From Chitinophagaceae bacterium (GTDB lineage: Bacteria > Bacteroidota > Bacteroidia > Chitinophagales > Chitinophagaceae): DNA of 64,000 nucleotides. This document shows, piece by piece, positions 45,190-53,480 of this stretch (positions within the stretch are counted from its first letter, which is position 1; each line of letters begins with the position of its first letter). Both the position numbers and the translations under genes were made by a program. Under the pieces are notes generated by a model, which did no database searches, was not told the origin of the DNA, and saw nothing but the letters and a program-made list of their open reading frames with translations. Location of the stretch: positions 32,938-96,937 of the forward strand of contig JACMLY010000111.1 in the NCBI GenBank assembly GCA_014379345.1, read 5' to 3'.

Positions 45190-45981
45190 CTATTCACTTT
45201 TTTGACTAAAGAGCCAGGGTAGCAATTGCGGCTCTGCCAGTGCCTTGTTCCAGCTATCGTGTTTTACATTCGGGTACTCGGTGTACTTTACTTTCGCATT
45301 GGCCGACTTCAGAGCGGCGGCCATTTTCCTGGAGTCATTCACATCTACCACAGGATCTTTATCGCCATGAAATATCCAAATGGGAAAATCTTTTCGGTAT
45401 ACACCGGCTTTGAAAGGGTCTCCACCACCGCAGATCGGAAATGCTGCAGCAAAAAATCCGGGCTTTCGCCATAGCAACTCAAAAGTTCCCATGCCGCCCA
45501 TCGATAGGCCACCGATGTAAATTTGTTTATCATTTATGGTTTTTGTCGCAGCCAGTGAATCTAACAATCGGGAAACCAAATTCAGGCCTTTGTTCATGGG
45601 AACATCTGTTAAATATTCAAATTTGAAGGGAGTGCTGTCTGTGATAGCATGTATGATGCGGGTCCTTGCCCAGAAATCATTAATACCACATTGCGGAAAA
45701 ATAACGATAGCAGGAAACTGCCGCCTGCTTGCATCCTTCAAGAACAGTGATCCGGCATGCACCAATTGCTTTTGATTATCCTTTCCCCTGTTGCCTGCTC
45801 CATGAAGAAAAACGACCAGTGGATATTTTTTGGTGCTGTCATAATTTTGTGGAAAGAGAATTCGATACGGAAGGGTATCGGCCCCGCGACTATACATTTT
45901 TTTTTGAAAATTTGAATAATCCTGCGAGAACCCCGGTCGAAAACATATGCATAATATCAACAGAATGCCAATTTTTTTCAT
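45190..45981 (-). CDS. Secreted alpha/beta-hydrolase (prolyl oligopeptidase/esterase-like)
   Basis: 263 residues with a signal peptide. Alpha/beta-hydrolase motifs: oxyanion region VVFLHGAGNRGKDN, nucleophile elbow GLSMGGMG, acid in DKDPVVDVNDS and His in PNVKHDSWNKA. Members of this group are carbohydrate esterases or broad esterases acting on short acyl groups. The substrate is not determined; a role in glycan de-esterification is possible. Confidence 0.85.
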   Translation of the reverse strand: MKKIGILLILCICFRPGFSQDYSNFQKKMYSRGADTLPYRILFPQNYDSTKKYPLVVFLHGAGNRGKDNQKQLVHAGSLFLKDASRRQFPAIVIFPQCGINDFWARTRIIHAITDSTPFKFEYLTDVPMNKGLNLVSRLLDSLAATKTINDKQIYIGGLSMGGMGTFELLWRKPGFFAAAFPICGGGDPFKAGVYRKDFPIWIFHGDKDPVVDVNDSRKMAAALKSANAKVKYTEYPNVKHDSWNKALAEPQLLPWLFSQKSE

Positions 45982-46324
45982 AGTGGTAAGATAAAAATTT
46001 TGTAGCTAAGAGACAAAGGGAGGGAAAAGAGAAAAGAGTTATTTACTTTCCTGGGTCTGTAAAATGAATTGTGTCAGAAATAATTTCCTCTATGTTTCTA
46101 TGTGGTAAATTGCCTTCACAAGGTCAGTTTCAAAACCATGCAAGATTTTTTTACCACATAGAAACATAGATACATAGAAGGAACATAGAATTATATATTT
46201 TTTCTCTATTTGATTTCCAGTGTCTGTTTATGTCATCCATTTTTACTCTGTCCTTTCGAAAGTCTTCTTAGCTCTCTAATTTTCTTTTGATAACTCATTT
46301 CAAAAATCTCCTTTTCTCTTAGCC
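45982..46324. other. 343-base spacer holding the second ctatgttt element
   Basis: No gene. Apart from the period-8 repeat at 46088-46187 it contains AT-rich sequence with no recognised site. The flanking genes (an esterase and purB) both read on the minus strand, so part of it must be the promoter of the esterase gene. Confidence 0.6.
46088..46187. repeat. Period-8 inverted repeat (ctatgttt family), copy 2
   Basis: Left units ctctatgt, ttctatgt, ggtaaatt (46088-46111). Right units accacata, gaaacata, gatacata and the 11-mer gaaggaacata (46153-46187). It has the same unit order and the same 11-mer position as the copy at 34376-34500, but the left arm is shorter by two units. Confidence 0.9.
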
Positions 46325-47671
46325 CTAATATTCCGGATGAACACCAGTATAATTATGCGGCGTTATTTTCTTTAATTCTTTTTTGATCGCAGAAGATACT
46401 TTCAGTCCATTTATAAACTGATGAATACTTTCCCTGGTTATATGCGAATTTTTCCGGGTTAATTCTTTTAATGCTTCATAAGGGTTAGGATAGTCTTCTT
46501 TTCGCAATATTGTTTGAATTGCTTCGGCGACAACGGCCCAGTTGTTTTCAAGGTCTTCATCAATAGCCGGATCATTCAGTATTAATTTATCAAGCCCTTT
46601 CTCAATCGATCTGAAAGCCAGGATTGTATGTGCAAATGGAACGCCGAGGTTTCTTAAAACAGTAGAATCCGTAAGGTCCCGTTGCAAACGGGAGAGAGGT
46701 AGTTTGGCGGAAAAATGTTCCAGGATGGCATTAGCGATTCCCAGATTTCCTTCTGCATTTTCAAAATCGATCGGGTTCACCTTATGCGGCATTGCTGAAG
46801 AGCCGATTTCACCTTTTTTTATTTTTTGTTTGAAGTAGTCCATTGAAATATAAGTCCAGATATCACGACACAAATCGATCAGGATCGTGTTGATGCGCTT
46901 CATACTGTCGAAATGCGCAGCAAGGTTATCATAATGTTCAATTTGGGTGGTAAATTGCTGACGTTGCATTCCCAACACACCTTCAATAAACTCATCACCC
47001 AGAGATGGCCAGTTTTTCTTGGGAAAGGCAATATGGTGAGCATTAAAATTGCCGGTTGCTCCGCCAAACTTTGCCGTAAAGGGAACCTGTATGAATAATT
47101 CCACCTGGTTTTCCAGACGCTCCACAAACACCATCAGCTCCTTGCCGAGTTTTGTTGGACTGGCTGGCTGCCCGTGGGTACGGGCAAGCATTGAAACATT
47201 CTGCCATTCGATAGCCAATAGTTCTACCTGCCTGTTCAGGTTTAGCAGATTGGGTAAATATTCAAACTCTGTGGCATGTTTCCATAATAATGGAATTGCT
47301 GTATTATTAATATCCTGCGAAGTAAGTCCAAAATGTATCCACTCTTTCAATGCTCCGCCTTTGCCTGAATCCAGTTTTTGTTTAAGAAAATATTCTACAG
47401 CCTTCACATCATGATTGGTGGTTTTTTCAATCTGTTTAATGGATTCGGCATCTGCTGTGGTAAAATTTTCTGCTGTTTCCCTGAGGGTATTTCTCACAAT
47501 GGTCGAAATTGAATAAAATTTCTTATCCGCCAGGAAAAGAAAGTATTCCACTTCCACCAACACCCTGTACTTCATTAACGCATATTCAGAGAAGTATTCA
47601 TCCAGATGATGTACCTGGTTACGATAACGACCGTCAATAGGAGAGATGGCAGTAAGATCCTGTAGTTCCAT
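46325..47671 (-). CDS. purB: Adenylosuccinate lyase
   Basis: 448-residue lyase acting twice in purine synthesis (SAICAR to AICAR, adenylosuccinate to AMP). Features: LTAISPIDGRYRNQ at the N-terminus, HFGLTSQDINNTA-type and TNHDVKAVEYFLK segments, the catalytic histidine region RTHGQPASPTKLG and the signature GSSAMPHKVNPIDFENAEGN. The length is normal. It forms a homotetramer in the cytosol. It is divergent from mqnA across the ggctaatt repeat. Confidence 0.97.
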   Translation of the reverse strand: MELQDLTAISPIDGRYRNQVHHLDEYFSEYALMKYRVLVEVEYFLFLADKKFYSISTIVRNTLRETAENFTTADAESIKQIEKTTNHDVKAVEYFLKQKLDSGKGGALKEWIHFGLTSQDINNTAIPLLWKHATEFEYLPNLLNLNRQVELLAIEWQNVSMLARTHGQPASPTKLGKELMVFVERLENQVELFIQVPFTAKFGGATGNFNAHHIAFPKKNWPSLGDEFIEGVLGMQRQQFTTQIEHYDNLAAHFDSMKRINTILIDLCRDIWTYISMDYFKQKIKKGEIGSSAMPHKVNPIDFENAEGNLGIANAILEHFSAKLPLSRLQRDLTDSTVLRNLGVPFAHTILAFRSIEKGLDKLILNDPAIDEDLENNWAVVAEAIQTILRKEDYPNPYEALKELTRKNSHITRESIHQFINGLKVSSAIKKELKKITPHNYTGVHPEY

Positions 47672-47693
47672 GTTTACTATTTAATCATAACTA

Positions 47694-47815
47694 GCTGCCT
47701 GATTAGCCGATTAGCAAATGAGAAAAATTATTGTTTAATTCTATTGTGTTTTTTTAATGTAACCAACATTCATTTTCAAATTGGCTAATTGGCTAATTGG
47801 CTAATTGGCTAATTA
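47694..47815. repeat. Period-8 inverted repeat (ggctaatt family)
   Basis: Left arm ctgcctga, ttagccga, ttagcaaa (about 47694-47722). Right arm consists of four tandem ggctaatt units within 47781-47815. It fills the purB-mqnA spacer and ends just before the mqnA -7 box at 47822. It also gives mqnA a false in-frame TTG start at 47797. Confidence 0.9.
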
Positions 47816-47821
47816 GTATTA

Positions 47822-47829
47822 TATCTTTG
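47822..47829 (+). promoter_or_regulatory. -7 box (TATCTTTG) of mqnA
   Basis: Exact TAnnTTTG match immediately downstream of the ggctaatt repeat, 18 nt before the TTG at 47848. The region 20 bases upstream lies inside the tandem repeat, so a -33 element would have to be made of repeat units (ttgg). Confidence 0.6.
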
Positions 47830-47847
47830 CGCCGTAAAATTAATCAA

Positions 47848-48585
47848 TTGAAGAAGATAAAGGTCGGAATAGTTAACTATCTCAATACAATGCCTCTTTT
47901 ATATGGGATCAATCACTCACCTGTTATGGATTCCATCGAATTGATTCAGGATTATCCATCAAATATAGCTTCGTTTTTACTGGACGGTAAAATAGACATC
48001 GGGTTGGTGCCGGTAGCCATATTACCGGCCCTGAAAGAATACCATATCTACACCGATTACTGTATTGGTTGCGACGGACCGGTAGCATCAGTTTGCTTAT
48101 TTAGCGAGGTACCGATCGGCAAAGTGGAAACCGTATTACTCGACTATCAAAGCCGTACCTCCGTAGCGCTTTTGAAAATTTTATTGAACGATCATTGGAA
48201 GATCAAACCTGCTTTTGTTGACACAACATCCGATTATCGATCTTCTATCACTGGCACAACTGCCGGTCTGGTAATTGGTGACAGGTCGTTTGAACAAAGA
48301 AAGTCATCCCTGTATGCATATGATCTGGGCGAGGCCTGGAAGCAATATACAGGTCTTCCTTTTGTTTTTGCTGCATGGGTTAGTATACAGAGATTAGACG
48401 ATCAATTTATTAAAGCATTTAATATGGCCAACGGCTCCGGCATTGAAAATATCCGGACGATCATTGACTCAATGCCTGCTTCTTTATTTGATATGGAAGA
48501 ATATTTTACCAGGTATATTAGTTATGAATTAAATCCTGAGAAACAAAGGGGGTTGGAAAGATTTCTGGAGTTGCTGACTCATTAG
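47848..48585 (+). CDS. mqnA: Chorismate dehydratase MqnA (futalosine menaquinone pathway)
   Basis: 245-residue enzyme that removes water from chorismate to give 3-enolpyruvyl-benzoate, the entry to the futalosine pathway. It has the two-lobed periplasmic-binding-like fold with KVGIVNYLNTMPLLYG at the start, KIDIGLVPVAILP, and DYQSRTSVALLKILL. The start is taken as TTG at 47848. The alternative TTG at 47797 lies in repeat DNA upstream of the -7 box. No other mqn gene is adjacent. Confidence 0.9.
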   Translation: MKKIKVGIVNYLNTMPLLYGINHSPVMDSIELIQDYPSNIASFLLDGKIDIGLVPVAILPALKEYHIYTDYCIGCDGPVASVCLFSEVPIGKVETVLLDYQSRTSVALLKILLNDHWKIKPAFVDTTSDYRSSITGTTAGLVIGDRSFEQRKSSLYAYDLGEAWKQYTGLPFVFAAWVSIQRLDDQFIKAFNMANGSGIENIRTIIDSMPASLFDMEEYFTRYISYELNPEKQRGLERFLELLTH

Positions 48586-48612
48586 CGTATCAACATCACT
48601 ACTCCTTTTCGT

Positions 48613-49458
48613 TCAACTTCTGCCTGGAGCATCACCTGTTCCAGCCGCCAGATCAATCCATTCCTGCGGATCTATCACCAGTCCTTTTTCCAAATGTGTA
48701 CCAATACCCGGGTAGGGAATCCACAATGTATATCGGCTAAAAGAGAAAAAATACCTAAAACTGTACTTCACAGCAACCTTCATGATATTAAAGCTTTCTT
48801 TGTCTTTCAGCATGAAATATTTTAAATACCTCACTGGATTATAGATATGGGTTTTTGTCAATACAAGCCATAAAGCACAGTCATTATTGCCCTTCGAGTA
48901 CGTAAGCAAAACATTTTTTGTCTCCTGTAATGTCTTTTTGGTAGTCATGAAAGTCATGCAGGTTGATGAGTCTGAAATCCATAAATGATCATTGAAGCGC
49001 TTTAATTCCCGTTGATGTTGGTGAATCGGATGATTGTATATGTCGGGAGTAAAATAACAGCTTACAAAGTCAACATCGCGGCATTCTCTTACGAGGTTCA
49101 CCATTTTACCAAATTGGCCGGGTTTGTACAGATAATCATCCTCAGCAAAATACACGATCTCCGCCTCTGATTGCTTCAATAAGATGTCTACCTGCAAAGC
49201 GAAGGTCGCGAGATTGCCAATTTTATCAGTTTTAATAACGGAGTATGACTGTTCACCAAACAACTTCTGAATGAGCTGGTGATATGAATCGGGGCATCCA
49301 TCCAGGATGAAGTAATATCTGATCCGGATACCTGCCGTGCTTTTTAAAAACGAAAGCAGGCAGGTTTTTACCAATTGAAATTTATCGGTGGAATGAATGA
49401 TTGGAGTTTTGGAAACACCTGGATAAATCCGCCACGCCACAGCCAAATCGTGAGACAT
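48613..49458 (-). CDS. Family 2-like glycosyltransferase
   Basis: 281-residue GT-A-fold protein without membrane segments. The nucleotide-sugar region is seen in KLFGEQSYSVIKTDKIGN and the DxD-like motif in IVYFAEDDYLYKPG. The middle portion (FNDHLWISDSSTCMTFMTTKK) resembles acceptor-side loops of this group. It begins the surface-glycan locus and is convergent with mqnA. Donor and acceptor are unknown. Confidence 0.75.
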   Translation of the reverse strand: MSHDLAVAWRIYPGVSKTPIIHSTDKFQLVKTCLLSFLKSTAGIRIRYYFILDGCPDSYHQLIQKLFGEQSYSVIKTDKIGNLATFALQVDILLKQSEAEIVYFAEDDYLYKPGQFGKMVNLVRECRDVDFVSCYFTPDIYNHPIHQHQRELKRFNDHLWISDSSTCMTFMTTKKTLQETKNVLLTYSKGNNDCALWLVLTKTHIYNPVRYLKYFMLKDKESFNIMKVAVKYSFRYFFSFSRYTLWIPYPGIGTHLEKGLVIDPQEWIDLAAGTGDAPGRS

Positions 49459-49599
49459 ATTATTTCTTTAATGGTCTAGTCTTTTCTTAAGCCCGCCTTG
49501 CATTTCAGGTACACTGAAATCATTTTGTTCCTCAAAAAAAAGTTTAACGTATTGAATAATAGTTATTTTGCTCTTTTTAAATGCTATCCGGTCGAATAT

Positions 49600-50442
49600 A
49601 TGAAAAAGATTATTAGAATTTTGGGGTTGATCCAAATTATTAGGCAAAAGAAATACTATCCAGGTAAAGTACGCCGTGAATTAACTTCTACACTTCTTCA
49701 TCTTGAATATAAATCATACAGAAAAAAAGGCTCGCACGAGGTTCAGCTAAAGTTATTCAACTATAATATTCACGCATTCGGATATGAAAACCTCCGATTG
49801 CTTTTTACAGAAATATTTGTCCACGAAGAATATCAATATTTTGCCAATATTCAAGACGGAACCATTGTAGCGGATTGCGGTGCAAATATCGGTATCGCTA
49901 CCCTGTACTTTAAATGGCGTTTTCCGGGCTGTATCATTCACTGCTTTGAGCCGGATCCGATGGCATTTCTGGCACTCAGCAAAAATGTTAAGAATAACAA
50001 TTTGCAGCAGGTTTTTCTGCACAATGTAGCTGTAATGGGTGAAGAAGGGTCTCTTCCGTTTTATGTTTCGCAAGCTGAACAGGCTTCCCTGATGATGAGT
50101 ACAGTTGCAAATCGAATGAATGAGCGAACCATTGAAGTGCCGGCCATTGATTTTTCAGTTTTTGTAAAAGAGAACAATCCGACTGTTTTAAAAATTGATA
50201 TCGAGGGAGCAGAAAAAAATGTATTTGATAAACTCATTTCCAGCGGTGCAATAAATAATTTACAACAGATCATCATGGAATACCACCATAAGATCGAAGG
50301 GCAGCCTTCTAATTTATCAGGAATGCTTGGGATCCTTGAAAAAACCGGCTTTGAATACAACCTGATCACCCAGTTCAACGCACCTGGAAAATTCCAGGAT
50401 ATTTTGATCTACGCTTACAGGCCGGCAGTGCTGTCAAACTAA
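49600..50442 (+). CDS. FkbM-family methyltransferase 1
   Basis: 280-residue SAM-dependent methyltransferase. The start is put at the ATG at 49600 (MKKIIRILGLIQ); the reading frame extends to a TTG at 49498 without obvious merit. FkbM signatures: IVADCGANIGIATLYFKWRFPGCIIHCFEPDPMAF, VLKIDIEGAEKNVFDKL, IIMEYHHKIEG. Such enzymes O-methylate sugars in surface polysaccharides or lipids. It stands alone on the plus strand between minus-strand genes and shares the family, but not the strand, with the gene at 50581. Confidence 0.85.
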   Translation: MKKIIRILGLIQIIRQKKYYPGKVRRELTSTLLHLEYKSYRKKGSHEVQLKLFNYNIHAFGYENLRLLFTEIFVHEEYQYFANIQDGTIVADCGANIGIATLYFKWRFPGCIIHCFEPDPMAFLALSKNVKNNNLQQVFLHNVAVMGEEGSLPFYVSQAEQASLMMSTVANRMNERTIEVPAIDFSVFVKENNPTVLKIDIEGAEKNVFDKLISSGAINNLQQIIMEYHHKIEGQPSNLSGMLGILEKTGFEYNLITQFNAPGKFQDILIYAYRPAVLSN

Positions 50443-50460
50443 CATCAATCAAGAAACCTG

Positions 50461-50526
50461 CTGCACTTTCTTAGTGCCTTCATGGTAAAAAAAGTTGCCA
50501 CGAATGCGCTAAGACACAAAAAAAGC
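50461..50526. repeat. Period-8 inverted repeat (ccacgaat family), diverged
   Basis: Left tgcactttcttagtgccttc (from 50461) pairs with right ttgccacgaatgcgctaaga (from 50494), which continues to 50526. The two FkbM genes converge on it, so it could be a shared transcription end. Confidence 0.75.
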
Positions 50527-50580
50527 ATTCTACCTACAGGTGAACTACAAAGAACACGAAGTTGAGATGAAGAATGCACG

Positions 50581-51408
50581 TTAAGTTTTAACACAAAAAA
50601 TATTTAATTGGATATCGAATCCATCAGGAGAAGGAACTGAAGTAAACGGCGTAGGATTATTGTATGCCTCCTTAATATAATAGTGAAATCCTTTGCTAAT
50701 GATCAATTCAAAAATCTCATTGAGCTCAGAATTTTGGGAATAGGTTCCATGGTATTCGATGAAAATTTTTTCAGCGAAGTGAATGTTATCGGCGATATCT
50801 TTTAACACGGCATATTCGGCGCCTTCAATATCCAGTTTTAAAAAATCAATCTTACGGGTAAGCAGGTCTTTTAATCGCGTTGTTTTTACTTTTATGGTAT
50901 TCTTATCATTACCATTTTCGCCAACGATTTTGCTTCCAAGTGTTCCCTTATTGGAAAAATCGAGATAGGTGTTTTCAGTCCAAATGGCTTCTTTTCTTAA
51001 TTCCGTGTTGGTTAGATTGAATGAGTGAACATTCTTCTCCAGTAATTTAAAATTTCGTTCATCGGGCTCAAAGGCAATAATATGTGCATCGGGACATAAT
51101 TTTTTTAAATAGATAACACTCAATCCGATATTTGATCCGCAGTCAATGATCCTTGCACCGCGCGGTAATTGTTGCAGGTATATATCTTCTACAAAAATTT
51201 CCTTCAGGCTGTGCAGAAACCCATCACGTTCATAAAAAGAAAAAGGTTTGCCCAGCAGACGGATGGTCTGGTAGCCATATTGTGGAAGATGTTTGACAAT
51301 AATTTCCTTTGGCCATGAAAGTCCTGCTTTTTTATATGTATTGCTGAAGGTTTTTTCCACTCTCCTGGCAATCCCTGTACTAATATTCTTTGCAAAATTA
51401 TTTGACAT
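50581..51408 (-). CDS. FkbM-family methyltransferase 2
   Basis: 275 residues from the ATG at 51408 (a TTG ten codons earlier is the frame limit). Motifs: RIIDCGSNIGLSVIYLKKLCPDAHIIAFEPDERNF, FLKLDIEGAEYAVLKDI and IFIEYHGTYSQ. It is homologous to the FkbM gene at 49600 but clearly diverged, so the two probably methylate different positions or sugars. A GT2 gene lies 32 nt upstream on the same strand. Confidence 0.87.
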   Translation of the reverse strand: MSNNFAKNISTGIARRVEKTFSNTYKKAGLSWPKEIIVKHLPQYGYQTIRLLGKPFSFYERDGFLHSLKEIFVEDIYLQQLPRGARIIDCGSNIGLSVIYLKKLCPDAHIIAFEPDERNFKLLEKNVHSFNLTNTELRKEAIWTENTYLDFSNKGTLGSKIVGENGNDKNTIKVKTTRLKDLLTRKIDFLKLDIEGAEYAVLKDIADNIHFAEKIFIEYHGTYSQNSELNEIFELIISKGFHYYIKEAYNNPTPFTSVPSPDGFDIQLNIFCVKT

Positions 51409-51440
51409 ATCTGCAGATTCTAAAGATCGGGTTTCCAAAG

Positions 51441-52301
51441 TTATTTTTTTCTGTATTTCCCCAAACGGTTTGCTTTAAAGTCAACCACCCCCCGCCATAT
51501 ATACCGAAGCAGTTCTGTTCGATGAGTAGTATGTAGTAAGTTGATCTTTATTCTATTTAATACAGCATTTCTGCTCTGCAGCATCTCTGCGGGAAAAAGT
51601 TTTCTATATTTTGATCGCAGGTACAAATAGTTCCGGAGCATATAATACAATCGTACGGGCGAATGCAAAGTTACTGGAGAACCTTTTCCGGTTTTGCCGG
51701 CGGTTTGAAACTGGGTAATGCCTAATCGATGTGTTAAAAGAATGTTCTTAAAAAGAATGATCCTGAATCCTTTTAAGATAGAGCGATAGCAGTACTCAAA
51801 ATCGACCGTATCAATAAATAAATTTTCATCAAACCCACCGATCTGCTCAAACAGCGCAAGATTAACAATGCTACCGGAAGTTATTAGTGTTGTCCAGGGA
51901 GAAGCATTGCATTTATCCGAAGCCCATTGCGGATTTTCATATTGCACGCCGAACATAGCCACATTTTCTTTCCCCGGATATCCTCTAAAGCACTCGAAGT
52001 AGTTTTTGATCACGGTCTCTTCAAAAGATGAATCCTGGTCCATGGTTAAAATATAATTGTACCCCGCTTCGCCTGCGAGCTTGCAGACCTGGTTTAATCT
52101 CTGTGCAATTCCGTTATTCTGACTCTCGTGGATATACACTGCTTTTGGAACCTCGTTCCGGATTGCCCCGATAATGGACATGGAGGCATTTTCAGAATTG
52201 TCTACGATATATATTTTATCTACATAATACCGATATGATAGAATGTTCTCGACAGTTTGTTGATCCGGGTGATACAAAATTACAACTGCTGCAATGTTCA
52301 T
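51441..52301 (-). CDS. Glycosyltransferase family 2 (rhamnosyltransferase-like)
   Basis: 286-residue GT-A enzyme. Strand-loop motifs: AAVVILYHPDQQTVENI, KIYIVDNSENAS, LTMDQDSSFEE (metal-binding DxD) and GGFDENLFIDTVDFEYCYR (catalytic-base region of the WbbL/rhamnosyltransferase group). It probably adds a deoxyhexose to a lipid-linked or surface glycan. The gene precedes FkbM 2 in one likely transcript. Confidence 0.85.
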   Translation of the reverse strand: MNIAAVVILYHPDQQTVENILSYRYYVDKIYIVDNSENASMSIIGAIRNEVPKAVYIHESQNNGIAQRLNQVCKLAGEAGYNYILTMDQDSSFEETVIKNYFECFRGYPGKENVAMFGVQYENPQWASDKCNASPWTTLITSGSIVNLALFEQIGGFDENLFIDTVDFEYCYRSILKGFRIILFKNILLTHRLGITQFQTAGKTGKGSPVTLHSPVRLYYMLRNYLYLRSKYRKLFPAEMLQSRNAVLNRIKINLLHTTHRTELLRYIWRGVVDFKANRLGKYRKK

Positions 52302-52514
52302 TCTTTCCTGTGCGGTTTATGATAAATCTCAACAATATTGATTCGGTAAATATAGCAAGGATAACTTAGTTTTGTTGCTTGTGCTGTGACTGAATCATAC
52401 ATTAGGCACCAGGCATTCCGTATTGATTTCATCAGGTGCACGGCATGAAATAAAGCTGTAAAGTCGTGGATTTCTAGATTCTATTTTTGGCTATTACGGT
52501 AATCAAAACGTTAA

Positions 52515-53465
52515 ATGGTGAAACCTTTTGTTTCTATCTGTATTCCTGCATATAAAAGACCGGAATTTTTGGTAAGACTGTTAGATAGCATCGGTAATCA
52601 AACCTACAGTGATTTTGAGGTGGTAATTACCGATGATAGTTCTGATGAATCCGTTGCCCACCTGATTAAACTTTACAGTAGCCGGTTTACGATTCATTAC
52701 TACAAGAATCCGAAAGCGCTGGGAACTCCTGCTAATTGGAATGCAGCCATCCGGTTGGCAAGAGGGGAGTGGATCAAACTGATGCACGATGATGATTGGT
52801 TCGAAAACAGCAACAGCCTTGAAATATTTTTTATGGCAACGAAAACCGCGACCAGCCCTTTTATTTTTAGCGGTTTCAGGAACCTCGATATTGAAACAAA
52901 CCATTCGGAACAATATGTTTTGACTGCCTGGCATGCACACCTGTTGCGAAAAAATCCTTTTAACCTGCTTAAGAAAAATTTCATCGGACACCCCAGCACC
53001 ACATTCATTAAAAATGATACCCGTGAATGGTACGATGAAAACCTAAAATGGGTAGTTGACATCGAATTCTATACACGTACTTTACTCAAAACCGGTTTTT
53101 ATGCTATCCGCCAGCCCCTGGTCAATCTCGGGATCAGCAGTCACCAGGTAACGAAAACAGCATTTAGACAACCCGGGATTGAGATACCTGAAAATCTATA
53201 CCTGTTAAATAAGATTTCGCCGGCAGCACTAAAGGCCCTCTTTGCATATGACTATTTTTGGCGATTTATCAGGAATCTTTCCATCAGAAATACAGATATG
53301 ATCCAAACTTATTGTCCGGAATATTCCATCCCTGCCGTTATTAAATTGATGATCAGCTATCAGAAACATCTACCGGCCGGGGTTCTGAAAATCGGATTCG
53401 TTTCAAAATCGATAATGTTGATCTCTTATCTGCATGGGAGATCTTTTGGAATGCTGAAAAAATGA
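52515..53465 (+). CDS. Glycosyltransferase family 2
   Basis: 316-residue GT-A enzyme with VSICIPAYKRPEFLVRLLDSIGNQTYSDFEVVITDDSSDES at the start, a DxD-type motif in WIKLMHDDDWFE, and the acceptor-side WVVDIEFYTRTLLKTG. The C-terminal 70 residues are basic and may be membrane-associated. It is 15 nt upstream of a GT4 gene and divergent from the rhamnosyltransferase-like gene. The spacer 52302-52514 shows no repeat. Confidence 0.85.
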   Translation: MVKPFVSICIPAYKRPEFLVRLLDSIGNQTYSDFEVVITDDSSDESVAHLIKLYSSRFTIHYYKNPKALGTPANWNAAIRLARGEWIKLMHDDDWFENSNSLEIFFMATKTATSPFIFSGFRNLDIETNHSEQYVLTAWHAHLLRKNPFNLLKKNFIGHPSTTFIKNDTREWYDENLKWVVDIEFYTRTLLKTGFYAIRQPLVNLGISSHQVTKTAFRQPGIEIPENLYLLNKISPAALKALFAYDYFWRFIRNLSIRNTDMIQTYCPEYSIPAVIKLMISYQKHLPAGVLKIGFVSKSIMLISYLHGRSFGMLKK

Positions 53466-53480
53466 GCTAACTAATATTGT

